Assembly: GCA_016292635.1 (NCBI GenBank)
Contig: JAEDIC010000002.1
Coordinates: 115,877-179,876 of the forward strand
Reading direction: 5' to 3'
From: Clostridia bacterium
GTDB taxonomy: Bacteria > Bacillota > Clostridia > Christensenellales > CAG-138
DNA length: 64,000 nt
Shown piece by piece: positions 8,038-16,832 of the stretch. The notes beneath the pieces are model-generated. The model searched no databases. It was given only the letters and a program-made list of their open reading frames with translations, and was not told the origin of the DNA. The first letter of the stretch is position 1, and each line of letters starts with the position of its first letter. Made by a program: the position numbers and the translations under genes.

Positions 8038-9849
8038 TTATTTAATCAATACGCCTATTATCTTCTGGCTCTCACCCCTGCCGTATTGTCCCCTTGTGCC
8101 CACCACAAGTATATTGTTGAACACCGCTGGAGTGGATTCTATCCTTGAGCCCAGATCCAGCTCGCATATTACGCTGCCGGTGCGGGGGTCGTGCATACGC
8201 ATTACGCCGTTTCCGTCGCACTGTATAAGGTATGCCGTGTCCTTTTCATCATATATCACGACCGGCGAGCTCCAGTATCCTCCCGCCTGCTCATACCGCC
8301 ACAGCTCCTGCCCTGTGGCCTTGTCATAGGCCACTATACGGCCGCCGTACACAGACTGCCCTTGCGCATCAACCGGCACGAGGGTCTGGTTGAATATGAC
8401 TATATCCGCTATGCTGCCCCGGCCCACATGAGGCGTGGTCATTGTGCCGCCGTTTGAGGAAGTATCTCCAACGCTTGCAGGCCATTCCTGCTTCCATACC
8501 GTTTCTCCGGTAATAGCATTGACCTTGCGGTGTATTGAAACTCCAACGCCTCCGCTGATGCCGGACTGCCTATCCACCTCACTGCCCAGATACAGATATA
8601 CTGTGCCGTCACCGGGGGATTCTTCTATTACGCAGCTTGTGTCGCTATCGTCAAACACATCCGAGATATACACCGTTTCCAGCGTATTCACATCCACGCA
8701 TTGCAGCGTGCCCCCGTTATCCGCAAAGAAAAGGTAGTTTTTAAATGCTGAAAGGGAGCCCTCTACCCCCCACCATTTGCGGCTGTCGGAATCTCCATAG
8801 CCATTCAGGGTGTATCTGTATTTTTCAAGGTTGCCGGGAGCTACGCTTACCGTCCCCGCCGTGCCGTCATATACGGTATTCAGCTTTACCGAATACAGCA
8901 CGCCGTTTTCACCGGCGGTTATGAGGGTATCCGTCTCCGCATCTATCAGCGGGCTGCAGTCGTATGCCTGCCAGCTGCGGTATGCGTATGGATCGGCGCC
9001 GCCAAAATCCCACAGCACCTTATTCTCAATAAGGGACACCACCCGCACCCATGAGCCAAATGTGCCGTCCTGTGTGCTTGGTATGCCCTGGCCTGTATAA
9101 AGGAGGGGATATCCCCTGGGGTCCAATGTGGCAGTCCCCTTGGTTACCACGCCCAGATACATGGGGTCTCTTGTGGCACTGCCGGTGGACAGCTCCGCAA
9201 AGTATATATAGCCGTCCATGGCGGGGTATATTACCTCGGTAAATCCGTCTTTATTCTTATACTGTTCGTACACCCCAAGGTGCGGCCGCACAGAGGCGTC
9301 CCATTGTATTATGATGGGCATACCCGTCCAGCCTGTGCCCGTCCATGTGCCGTTCTGCTCCGAGGTAAAGGAGCCGGTAGGCATTTCCCATGTACGGGTA
9401 AGCCGCTTTTCGGTTACATACTGAGTTCCGTAGGTGAAAGTATTGCGGTAATTGTTTCCGCCGAATGTGGTAATGCCCACAAGGCTGGTATACTCATCGT
9501 CATCCCCAAAAAATATGGGTGTTTCCCTTGAATAGCTTTCCACCGCAGTGCGCCTTAGCATTATATCGGAAGTGAATCCCTTTGCTGAAAGCGCGCTCTC
9601 GCTCATTGGCACAGGGGCAAGGTCAGCGGGAAGCTCTGTTGGTATAACCGGAGCTTCCTCCTGCACAGCTTCTGCGGTCTGTTCAGGCTGCTCCGGCTGA
9701 ATTTCTTTGTCAAACAGCTTTATTATCTGCTTTACACCAAGCACAATCAGCCCTATTATCAGCCCGAGAAGTATCAAAAGGAGAAGTACCCTTCTTATTA
9801 TGTACTTCCCGCCCTTGCGTTTTTTTCTTCTTTTGGGCTGCTGTGCCAT
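8038..9849 (-). CDS. Membrane-anchored PQQ-like beta-propeller protein
   Basis: Protein of 603 residues. A very basic N-terminus (KRRKKRKGGK) and one membrane segment (about 18-41) are followed by an acidic linker and a large outside domain with repeated short blades typical of PQQ_2/BamB-like propellers, for example ITAGENGVLYSVKLN, FFADNGGTLQCVDVN, RIVAYDKATGQELW and YLIQCDGNGVMRMHD. Such domains usually scaffold proteins rather than bind PQQ, and no dehydrogenase residues are recognisable. The function is unknown; a cell-surface assembly or binding role is inferred. AAGGGA precedes the ATG. It lies downstream of the FAD dehydrogenase gene on the same strand with a 26-base gap. Confidence 0.8.
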   Translation of the reverse strand: MAQQPKRRKKRKGGKYIIRRVLLLLILLGLIIGLIVLGVKQIIKLFDKEIQPEQPEQTAEAVQEEAPVIPTELPADLAPVPMSESALSAKGFTSDIMLRRTAVESYSRETPIFFGDDDEYTSLVGITTFGGNNYRNTFTYGTQYVTEKRLTRTWEMPTGSFTSEQNGTWTGTGWTGMPIIIQWDASVRPHLGVYEQYKNKDGFTEVIYPAMDGYIYFAELSTGSATRDPMYLGVVTKGTATLDPRGYPLLYTGQGIPSTQDGTFGSWVRVVSLIENKVLWDFGGADPYAYRSWQAYDCSPLIDAETDTLITAGENGVLYSVKLNTVYDGTAGTVSVAPGNLEKYRYTLNGYGDSDSRKWWGVEGSLSAFKNYLFFADNGGTLQCVDVNTLETVYISDVFDDSDTSCVIEESPGDGTVYLYLGSEVDRQSGISGGVGVSIHRKVNAITGETVWKQEWPASVGDTSSNGGTMTTPHVGRGSIADIVIFNQTLVPVDAQGQSVYGGRIVAYDKATGQELWRYEQAGGYWSSPVVIYDEKDTAYLIQCDGNGVMRMHDPRTGSVICELDLGSRIESTPAVFNNILVVGTRGQYGRGESQKIIGVLIK

Positions 9850-9875
9850 TTGGTTTTCCCTTGCCTGCTTCTTAT

Positions 9876-11480
9876 TTATAAAGGTTTATATATTGCCATT
9901 ATTCGCTCTGCGGCCTGCATACCGTCCACCGCGGCGCTCACTATGCCGCCTGCATAGCCTGCGCCCTCGCCCACGGGATAAAGCCCCGCCATGCGGGTGG
10001 CGCAGCCGTCCTGCCCCCGCACAATACGCACGGGAGAGCTTGTGCGGCTTTCCACGGCAGTTATCACCGCGTCCTCCATATCAAAGCCTTTGAGCTTACG
10101 GCCAAAGGCGGATATGCCCTGCTTTACTCCCTCCGCAACAAAATCCGGCAGGCATTCGTAAAGGTCGCTTTTGCATACGCCGGGCCGATATGTGGGTTTA
10201 ACATCCCCGAAGGCTGTAGGCGTTCTGCCTTTAATAAAGTCTCCTACCCGCTCCGCAGGGGCTGTAAAATCGCCGCCGCCTGCGAAAAATGACGCCCGCT
10301 CCAGCTGCTGCTGAAACCGCATGCCGCCAAGAGGCCCTGCCGGGAAATCCCGGATATCCACCTGCACCACAACTGCCGCATTTGAGTTTTCCTCATCACG
10401 GGCGTAGCGGCTCATACCGTTGGTTACTACCTGCTCAGGCCCTGATGAGGACGCAACCACCACGCCGCCGGGACACATACAGAATGTATATACCCCGCGC
10501 TCTCCCGCCTTATCCGCGAGGCGGTACTCCGCAGCGCCAAGGCGGGGATGCCCCGCAAATTCGCCGTATTGGGAGCGGTCTATAAGTTCCCTCGGATGCT
10601 CTATCCTTACCCCCACGGCAAAAGCCTTGGGCGTAAGCTCAATATTCATTTGCTCCAGCATTTCATATGTATCCCTGGCGCCCTGACCTATTGCCAACAC
10701 GCAGGCAGAGCAGGGCAGCGTCTCCCTGTTTCCTCCGCGCTCCACGATTACCGCGGCAATACTGCCGTCCGGGTTTTTCTCAATGCCTTTAAGGCAGGTG
10801 GAAAACCGCACCTGTCCACCCATGCTCACTATATCCTCACGAATGCTTTTAACGGTTTTAACCAGAAGGTCTGTGCCTATATGGGGCTTTGCCAGCAGCC
10901 GTATCCGCTCCGGCGCACCGTGGTCTGCCAGTATGTCTATTACCTGATGGGCCCGCGGATCCTTAATGCGGGTAGTAAGCTTGCCGTCGGAAAATGCCCC
11001 TGCGCCCCCCTCGCCAAACATGGGATTACTCTCGCAGTTCAGCCCGTTTCCCGCCCAGAATCTTTCCACGCTGAGGGTGCGGCTGTCTATATCCTCCCCA
11101 CGTTCTATGACTATGGGCTTATAGCCGTACTTGGCAAGGGTATACGCCGCAAAAAGCCCTCCGGGACCAAGGCCCACTACCACAATGGGTTTATGGAGCG
11201 TGGCTTTGCCGAAGCGCAGCTCCTCATCTTTTCTCTCCTCCGCCCGCTCAACCATGGGCAGCCGCTTTATAAGCCTCGCCTCATCCCCCGGAGAAAGAGA
11301 CGCTTCAAGGGCATATATAAAGGATATGTCGTTTTTCTTGCGGGCGTCCAGCGAAATGCGCTTTACCGTAAGTCCCTTTATGGCGCTTTCGGGTACGCCA
11401 AGAGTCTTCGCCGTGATCCCTCGCAGCGAAGACTCTTCCTCATTGATTGACAGTTTTATATCTTTTATTGATATTGCCAT
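9876..11480 (-). CDS. FAD-dependent dehydrogenase of the COG2509 type
   Basis: Cytoplasmic flavoprotein of 534 residues. A small N-terminal domain (about 1-90) is followed by the FAD-binding Rossmann motif GLGPGGLFAAYTLAKYG and then IVIERGEDIDSR. Further conserved patches are GGAGAFSDGKLTTR, VLAIGQGARDTYEML, CMCPGGVVV and, near the end, LYPVGEGAGYAGGI, the C-terminal flavin-contact motif. The family is widespread in Clostridia and its electron donor and acceptor are not established. The gene starts 7 bases after cdaR, so it is probably in the cdaA-cdaR transcript. No membrane or secretion signal is seen. Confidence 0.85.
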   Translation of the reverse strand: MAISIKDIKLSINEEESSLRGITAKTLGVPESAIKGLTVKRISLDARKKNDISFIYALEASLSPGDEARLIKRLPMVERAEERKDEELRFGKATLHKPIVVVGLGPGGLFAAYTLAKYGYKPIVIERGEDIDSRTLSVERFWAGNGLNCESNPMFGEGGAGAFSDGKLTTRIKDPRAHQVIDILADHGAPERIRLLAKPHIGTDLLVKTVKSIREDIVSMGGQVRFSTCLKGIEKNPDGSIAAVIVERGGNRETLPCSACVLAIGQGARDTYEMLEQMNIELTPKAFAVGVRIEHPRELIDRSQYGEFAGHPRLGAAEYRLADKAGERGVYTFCMCPGGVVVASSSGPEQVVTNGMSRYARDEENSNAAVVVQVDIRDFPAGPLGGMRFQQQLERASFFAGGGDFTAPAERVGDFIKGRTPTAFGDVKPTYRPGVCKSDLYECLPDFVAEGVKQGISAFGRKLKGFDMEDAVITAVESRTSSPVRIVRGQDGCATRMAGLYPVGEGAGYAGGIVSAAVDGMQAAERIMAIYKPL

Positions 11481-11487
11481 TGGGGCG

Positions 11488-12768
11488 CTATTCCTTTACC
11501 GTTACGGTGACCTTGGGCACGGACAGTGTCCAACCGAGCTCTGTCTGCATGGTTTGATCCGGCACGGCCACGCCCAGTTCCACCTCGTATGTGCCGGGCA
11601 CAAGGCCGGTAAGATCGGCGTAAATGGTAACATCCTTGCGCTCAAGGCGGCGCATATGGCTTATTCTGCCGGTTATGGCGATATCGCACTCCGTCTTGGA
11701 AAGCTCGGCAGTAAGACCATCCTCAAGACCCCGAATCTCAACGGTCATGCCCTGAAGCTGCACCGTCTCCTGTTTTTCCCGTATATCCACATAGATGGTG
11801 GCCGCAGGCTCATCAAGAAGTATGGTTCCCTCAGGCGTCGTAAGGGTTACGGGCACTTGTACGCTGGCATTGCTGCCGGATACATCAATCTGCTCTATAT
11901 CAATGCCGGTTATTTCGGAAAGTATGTCCTCAGGCCCCGCTATACGCACCGTTGGAGGCGTGGAAACTATATCGTATACCTCATAGTTTGCCGCCAGCGA
12001 ATCTCCGCCCAGAACCGCCGCCTCGGCGTTTACAGGCACAGTGATTACCCGCATTACATCCATCTTCACCACTACGGAAGGCAGTTGATTCAGGAACAGC
12101 GCGCTGTTTACCTCATCGCCATTAACATCCACATATTTGAGGAGTATGGATTCATTGCAGGAGGATGTGCGTTCCTCAAGGTCTATTGTGCATATTGCCT
12201 TGGACACGGTGGAAACATCATCCGCCGGGCCGCTTACGCTTATGGTCTGAGAACCCAGGGTAGGCTCGCCCTTCCAATAGCCCTCGGGCAATTCCCCGGA
12301 GTATTCCACCTCTATCGGCACTATGCGGGTAGCCAGCTCATCGACCTCCACCACAAGCTCGCTGGGGGTAATGGAGCGTATGGTGCCATCGGCACAGGTG
12401 GAGTTTATCTTAAGCCTGTATGTTCCGGGGTTGCTTATGGAACGGAGGCTCACCGTTGCGGAAATATCCGATGCGTCAAGGCTGGTATATTTGGTAAGCT
12501 CCACGCTTACCCTGGCGGTTATGCTGCGCAGTATCTCGCTATGATCGCCCCGCACGGCAAAGCCGCGGTCATGCAGATCATTTTCACCGCTGAAGCTTAC
12601 GGGTATATCCGTAATGGTCTTCATTCGGTCCGGGTTGGTCTCCGTCATTACATAGCCCCACAGAAGCATTGCAAACACGAGGGAAAGCAGCTTCACCGGC
12701 CAGTTTTTGGTAAAGAAATCCTTAAGTCTTTCCGTCAGGGCGGCAGATATCTCGTTATATGGTTTCAT
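11488..12768 (-). CDS. cdaR: CdaR, YbbR-domain regulator of the diadenylate cyclase
   Basis: Membrane-anchored partner of CdaA, 426 residues. A membrane segment (about 24-43, PVKLLSLVFAMLLWGYVM) is followed by an outside region built from about four YbbR repeats, with recurrent patterns such as IPVSFSGEN, VPIEVEYSGELPEGYW, VPVNAEAAVLGGDSL and PVTLTTPEGTILLDEP. CdaR binds CdaA and adjusts c-di-AMP synthesis. It overlaps cdaA by 4 bases (ATGA), with AGGAGGGGTGA as ribosome site inside the end of cdaA. The usual third gene of this operon in Firmicutes (glmM) is absent here; a FAD dehydrogenase takes its place. Confidence 0.92.
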   Translation of the reverse strand: MKPYNEISAALTERLKDFFTKNWPVKLLSLVFAMLLWGYVMTETNPDRMKTITDIPVSFSGENDLHDRGFAVRGDHSEILRSITARVSVELTKYTSLDASDISATVSLRSISNPGTYRLKINSTCADGTIRSITPSELVVEVDELATRIVPIEVEYSGELPEGYWKGEPTLGSQTISVSGPADDVSTVSKAICTIDLEERTSSCNESILLKYVDVNGDEVNSALFLNQLPSVVVKMDVMRVITVPVNAEAAVLGGDSLAANYEVYDIVSTPPTVRIAGPEDILSEITGIDIEQIDVSGSNASVQVPVTLTTPEGTILLDEPAATIYVDIREKQETVQLQGMTVEIRGLEDGLTAELSKTECDIAITGRISHMRRLERKDVTIYADLTGLVPGTYEVELGVAVPDQTMQTELGWTLSVPKVTVTVKE

Positions 12769-13616
12769 CGCTCACCCCTCCTCTTTTTGAAATTGATGGT
12801 GGGCAGCTGCAATTCCTTGTCCTTGCGAACGAATATGGATTCCAGCACATCCCTGAGGGCCTTGCTGTCTATATAGCGCACGAGCTTTCCGTCCCGTGCC
12901 ATGGATATGACGCCGGTCTCCTCTGAAACCACTATTGTAACGCTGTCGGATACGGATGAAATGCCAAGAGCAGCCCTGTGTCGGGTACCCAGCTCACGAG
13001 CCACCGCTATATCCTCCGCAAGGGGAAGTATACAGGCCGCCGCTGCAATCTCTCCATTCTGTATTATCATTGCTCCGTCGTGAAGGGGAGTATTCGGCTC
13101 GAATACGTTTTCAATAAGCGGAGCGGATATATCGCCGTTTATGCGTATTCCGGAATTTATGATATCCCCCAGGCCTGTACGCATTTCCACTACTATCAGC
13201 GCGCCCACCCTGCGCCTCGCAAGGTTGGTTATGGCCTGATGCATTTCGTTTACTATTCCCTCGCCATGCCCTGCCATCAGAGTATTCAGCGACTCACGGG
13301 AGAATATCTTTCCCCGGCCTATATGCTCCAGCACCCTTCGTATCTCAGGCTGAAACAGCACTACCGCTACCAGAATTCCCACGGATATCAGTGAATTGAG
13401 CAGCCAGCTTATTGTTTCCAGCTGAAGGGCATAGCTTATCAGCGCCGCAATAAACAGTATTCCAACGCCCTTTAATACCTGGTATGCACGAGTCTCCTTA
13501 GTAAGCAATATGATATGATAGATCAGCACGGCTATTATCACTATATCAATAGCGTCCGTCAGTCTGAACTGCTGAAACCCTCCGGATATTGTCTTTACCA
13601 GCACGTCATATGCCAA
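12765..13616 (-). CDS. cdaA: Diadenylate cyclase CdaA (DacA)
   Basis: Makes c-di-AMP from two ATP at the membrane; 283 residues. Three membrane helices (about 20-38, 50-66, 70-90) precede the DAC domain with the metal and nucleotide motifs DGA (180-182) in NTPLHDGAMII and RHR (212-214) in TRHRAALGIS. The start codon is TTG at 13616. It places the first helix at the family-typical distance, and AAAGGCGG lies about 12 bases upstream. A 156-base leader with two nested hairpin structures precedes it. cdaR overlaps the 3' end. Confidence 0.93.
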   Translation of the reverse strand: MAYDVLVKTISGGFQQFRLTDAIDIVIIAVLIYHIILLTKETRAYQVLKGVGILFIAALISYALQLETISWLLNSLISVGILVAVVLFQPEIRRVLEHIGRGKIFSRESLNTLMAGHGEGIVNEMHQAITNLARRRVGALIVVEMRTGLGDIINSGIRINGDISAPLIENVFEPNTPLHDGAMIIQNGEIAAAACILPLAEDIAVARELGTRHRAALGISSVSDSVTIVVSEETGVISMARDGKLVRYIDSKALRDVLESIFVRKDKELQLPTINFKKRRGER

Positions 13617-13638
13617 AGCCGAATATACCGCCTTTCTC

Positions 13639-13763
13639 GGACCTGCGCTTTTCCCAAATGAAAGCGGGTCCTTTATTTATATCAGCATACGGATAACGCC
13701 CCTCGCAACGGCTATTTTTTATTTGGTGAGCCGTTCCCTTTCTGCGGGCGTATTTATGCTGAC
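13639..13763 (-). ncRNA. Folded leader RNA upstream of cdaA (candidate cis-regulator)
   Basis: On the minus strand three nested stems pair perfectly: TCAGCATA (13682-13689) with TATGCTGA (13755-13762), ACGCCC (13696-13701) with GGGCGT (13746-13751), and AACGGCT (13707-13713) with AGCCGTT (13729-13735). They are separated by asymmetric internal loops and closed by a 15-base A-rich loop. A second hairpin follows (GGACC 13639-13643 with GGTCC 13667-13671; GCTTT 13647-13651 with AAAGC 13661-13665), just before the ribosome site. I do not recognise a known riboswitch class. No T-run follows, so any control would act on translation or stability. Confidence 0.5.
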
Positions 13764-13778
13764 TTTTTACATGGTTTA

Positions 13779-13784
13779 ATTATA
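13779..13784 (-). promoter_or_regulatory. -10 box for the cdaA leader
   Basis: TATAAT on the minus strand, preceded by ATAG. Transcription would start near 13772, ten bases before the first stem of the leader. The -35 region is poor. Confidence 0.5.
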
Positions 13785-13861
13785 CTATAATAACGGCATA
13801 CTTGCATGGTATCCCGTATCCATTTAATTGAATATTTACAAAAGAAGTGATATTTCAGATA

Positions 13862-14167
13862 TTATTCCTTGTCCTGAAGCTGCTCCAACAGCATCATAAC
13901 ATCCTGCACGGAAAGGGCATAGTCATCCATTCCCCGGTTTATTTCGCATATACGCACCCCGGTAAGGTTTCCCGTTGCACGGTATTCCTCCGCTATTTCC
14001 TGCTCTGCCTCATCCATGATAAGCTGATAGTCCGCCGCAAGGCCGCCCATTATGCTGTCGTAGCTTCGGCTGTCGGCCTGTATGAGTTTTTCCTTGATGG
14101 TTTCCGCTTCCGCAGCGGCGCTGCTTAAACGCTGCACTATATCACCCTGCTTTTTGTCGCCGCTCAT
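13862..14167 (-). CDS. Hypothetical protein, helical, 101 residues
   Basis: I do not recognise the family. The frame is open to 14233, but the start at 14167 is preferred because AAAGGAGG lies 8 bases upstream, while the upstream ATG has no ribosome site. The protein begins MSGDKKQGDIV, has no signal peptide or membrane segment, is rich in Ala, Glu, Asp and Met, and looks almost wholly alpha-helical. Heptad-like stretches occur at SSAAAEAETIKEKL and MDEAEQEIAEEY; the end is LLEQLQDKE. It lies directly after the germination operon on the same strand, with its own possible promoter (TGATAAAAT near 14242-14250). A role in spores is a guess from position only. Confidence 0.6.
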   Translation of the reverse strand: MSGDKKQGDIVQRLSSAAAEAETIKEKLIQADSRSYDSIMGGLAADYQLIMDEAEQEIAEEYRATGNLTGVRICEINRGMDDYALSVQDVMMLLEQLQDKE

Positions 14168-14282
14168 CCGGCCTGCCTCCTTTGCATACGCTTCACTATT
14201 GCTGTATGTGCGCTTTGCAATGTTTCGCAGCATACTTCATATTGTTATTTTATCATATAATCTTCCTCAGTAAAACAGATTT

Positions 14283-14444
14283 TTACGCCACTATAACAAG
14301 AGTTATCACCGCCGCAGCGGCAAGTGTGGTCATCACTGCGGTACTTATCGCATCTCTCTTATTCTTTTCCGCTATACAATACCCGCAATACAGCCCGCAA
14401 TACAGCACGCACAGCACGCATATCCCCAGAAAGAATACACCCAT
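14283..14444 (-). CDS. Small two-helix membrane protein of the germination operon (candidate GerD-type D subunit)
   Basis: Open frame of 53 residues read directly from the DNA. It starts MGVFFLGICV and has two hydrophobic segments, about 2-24 (Cys/Gly/Leu-rich) and 36-53, joined by a charged turn AEKNKRDA. The ATG lies 5 bases after the gerC stop, with GGAG inside the last gerC codons 7 bases upstream, so translation is coupled. Bacillus GerA-family operons are known to carry such small two-helix D-subunit proteins that modulate the receptor. Position and topology fit; sequence similarity cannot be checked here. It ends with a TAA at 14283. Confidence 0.6.
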   Translation of the reverse strand: MGVFFLGICVLCVLYCGLYCGYCIAEKNKRDAISTAVMTTLAAAAVITLVIVA

Positions 14445-14448
14445 ATGC

Positions 14449-15729
14449 CTACTCCAACCTCCCGCTCATGCTTTCATCCATCAGCTCCAGCTTTACGGTA
14501 AACTCCGCCTGCATATCAGGATAACGCTCCTTCCATCCATATCCTTCCCATGCAGCTGTATCGCTGAACTGCATGGCAGCTCGCCTGCCAAATCCCATGG
14601 CGTCCGAACCAAGCCCCATGCATATGCCAAATACCCGCTGAAGCTCCTGCTCAATATACCTTTGTGAAATGTCCTGAAGGTCCCCCTTCCACTTTACATC
14701 CGCCGTATCTCCTATATATTGAAGCACGCTGCAGACAAGCTCTATATCCACCTGCGCCTTTGGCGTATCCTTAAGATCAAGCTGGATATCCGGCGCTTTG
14801 GCGCTTCTCAGATACAGCACCGCCCAGCTGTTCTCCCCACTTGGAACGCTGATGGTTCCCTGCTCAAACTCACCGCGGGCCAGCAGCAAAAACTTGGTAT
14901 CATATCCGTTTATAACTCCCTTCATATACCAGCCGTCAAACAACGCCGTCCCTGAGATATAGGGGCTCATGCCGCCGATGCGTATAACTCCCTCGGTGGT
15001 AAATTCCCGCTTCTCTTCCGAACCTCCGGAGGATGAACCGCCGGATTCTCCCCCGGAACCGCCCGAGCCGCCGGAACTGCCGCTGCCGGAGCTGCCTGTC
15101 ATTTCCTCTGTCTCGGCGTCCTGCTGATGGACGGCGGTGGCGTCTATGCCCCCAAGCATCAGCGCCCCATCCTGCCGCTGATCCCGTATGCAGGCCATAA
15201 ACTGGGAATAGTTGGTAACGGTGGTTATGCCCTCGCGCGAATAATTCTGAAATACGCTGAACTGTATCTTGGTAATATTTGGCGAATTATCCAGACAAAG
15301 GCCCTGCATAAGGCTTTTGGCCTCGCACATGCACACCATCAGCTTTACGGAATGGCGTATGCGCAAAGCATTGAAGGCAAGATTGGAAAGCTCCTGCATA
15401 TCCCCGGAACGGGCCAGCTCCTCGCTGAAAAACAAAGTATTCACCCTGGATAGATTCATGCGGAACGGGCCGCCCGCATGGAGGGTCACCATTGCGTCAT
15501 GAAGAGTATCTCCCTCGGCGGACAGCACCTCAGCGCCGCCCTGGGCAGACTGGGTATTTCCGCCGGTTTCCGCCTGCACCAAAAATGACACATTATAGCG
15601 GTATTGCTGCCCCCGGTCAAAGCCTATACCCACTACATATATATAGTCATCCGCCTGAACCGCCCCAAGACAGCCGCACAGCGCTGCGCACATCGTGGAA
15701 AATAGCGCAAGCAAAGCTATTTTTTTCAT
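14449..15729 (-). CDS. gerC: Ger(x)C-type germination lipoprotein
   Basis: C subunit of a spore germinant receptor, 426 residues. It has a signal peptide with lipobox LCGC, so it should be lipid-anchored on the outer face of the inner spore membrane. Family traits are YVVGIGFDRGQQYRYNVSF, FFSEELARSGDM and a C-terminal domain containing VKWKGDLQDISQRYIEQEL. A glycine/serine-rich stretch (about residues 203-232) is an unusual low-complexity insertion. The start at 15729 overlaps the gerB stop as ATGA, with GGGGGCGGGAG upstream; the frame runs 28 codons further up inside gerB but lacks a signal sequence there. Confidence 0.92.
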   Translation of the reverse strand: MKKIALLALFSTMCAALCGCLGAVQADDYIYVVGIGFDRGQQYRYNVSFLVQAETGGNTQSAQGGAEVLSAEGDTLHDAMVTLHAGGPFRMNLSRVNTLFFSEELARSGDMQELSNLAFNALRIRHSVKLMVCMCEAKSLMQGLCLDNSPNITKIQFSVFQNYSREGITTVTNYSQFMACIRDQRQDGALMLGGIDATAVHQQDAETEEMTGSSGSGSSGGSGGSGGESGGSSSGGSEEKREFTTEGVIRIGGMSPYISGTALFDGWYMKGVINGYDTKFLLLARGEFEQGTISVPSGENSWAVLYLRSAKAPDIQLDLKDTPKAQVDIELVCSVLQYIGDTADVKWKGDLQDISQRYIEQELQRVFGICMGLGSDAMGFGRRAAMQFSDTAAWEGYGWKERYPDMQAEFTVKLELMDESMSGRLE

Positions 15730-16832
15730 GCTCCCGCCCCCTTGCCTTTGCGAATCTTTATAAGCTGCACCACAGCCGCCAGCACCGGCAGAAGCATCAC
15801 CGTCCAGCTCCATCCGTTTATCATGTTCGTCACCAAGGCAAACTTTTCATAATGGCCCTCCGCCTGCATCTCCGCCGCTGAGGCCAGCACGACGCATATT
15901 GTCAGCACCGCCGGACGCGTATCCTTTGGGCCGTAGCAACGGCACCACATTATGGAGGCGGTAAATATATAGTACGCCGCCGCCATGATGCCCATGGCAA
16001 GCCAGAAAAACAGCGCTATCTTGTCCATTCTGAAAAAGTAACCCTCCTCCGGCATCATCATGTCCAGACGATACATGGGATACGCCATCTCCGCAAGGTC
16101 CTTGTAGCCATAGGTCAGCCCCAGGCAAAGCTGGGTAATCGCCACCGCAAAAAGGGCGCACAGCACCCCTATGCCGCAGGAATTGCGGGTAAACTTCATG
16201 CCGTGCATACCGTTGGTTATGGTGAGCACGGCTATCATGGGCGCAAAGACAAAGGCTGCGTTTTTCCATATCAGCTTTCCCGTTTCGGTTATGGAATTTC
16301 CCGGGAAAGGGCAGAGATTGCTCAACGTAAAGCTTTCCCATGGCAACGCCAGCCACAGCAGCAACACAATGACAAACAGCGGAAGCAGCAGCAGGCTTGT
16401 GCGGGATATGCTTTCAAGGCCCATAAAGCTCAGCAGCCCTACAGTGGCGATTATCCATAGGATTATATTCCAGTATTCCTCCTCATAAAACACAAAGCTG
16501 TGTATCATATTCACAAAATCCGCAAGCAGCACAAAGGCATTCACCACCAGCAGCGCTATTACAGCTCCCCCGGCGATGTCTCCCCCTATTTTTCCGAATG
16601 CGGTTTTAAACAGCATATCCAGCGTGCCGATACCGCTCTTTTCCATTGAATGCATTACAAACAGCACCGCTATGAGAGCCAGCGCTATGGTTGCGGGCAT
16701 CCAGATATATGTACTGTTGCCGCTTCTGTAGACTTCAGCGGAATTCAGCGTAAATACCATGGAGGTGTATACCGCTATCCCCACCATTGCGGCGCTTTCC
16801 TGCCGCCCTATCTTTCCTTCTTTTATTCTCAC
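15726..16832 (-). CDS. gerB: GerAB/GerXB germinant receptor permease-like subunit
   Basis: Integral membrane B subunit, 368 residues with about ten helices, of the APC-superfamily endospore germination group; it is the likely ligand-binding subunit. The start is GTG at 16832, overlapping the gerA stop as GTGA with GGAG seven bases upstream. That start gives VRIKEGKIGRQESAAM, which matches the family N-terminus and length. The open frame extends 88 codons upstream inside gerA and those residues are spurious. Helix-rich stretches include MPATIALALIAVLFVM and LLLPLFVIVLLLWLALP. The germinant cannot be inferred. Confidence 0.93.
   Translation of the reverse strand: MRIKEGKIGRQESAAMVGIAVYTSMVFTLNSAEVYRSGNSTYIWMPATIALALIAVLFVMHSMEKSGIGTLDMLFKTAFGKIGGDIAGGAVIALLVVNAFVLLADFVNMIHSFVFYEEEYWNIILWIIATVGLLSFMGLESISRTSLLLLPLFVIVLLLWLALPWESFTLSNLCPFPGNSITETGKLIWKNAAFVFAPMIAVLTITNGMHGMKFTRNSCGIGVLCALFAVAITQLCLGLTYGYKDLAEMAYPMYRLDMMMPEEGYFFRMDKIALFFWLAMGIMAAAYYIFTASIMWCRCYGPKDTRPAVLTICVVLASAAEMQAEGHYEKFALVTNMINGWSWTVMLLPVLAAVVQLIKIRKGKGAGA

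Noticed and set aside
11131..12876. 581-codon open frame on the plus strand
   Set aside because: It is antisense to the FAD dehydrogenase gene and cdaR, rich in His, Arg and Tyr, with no ribosome site and no family resemblance.
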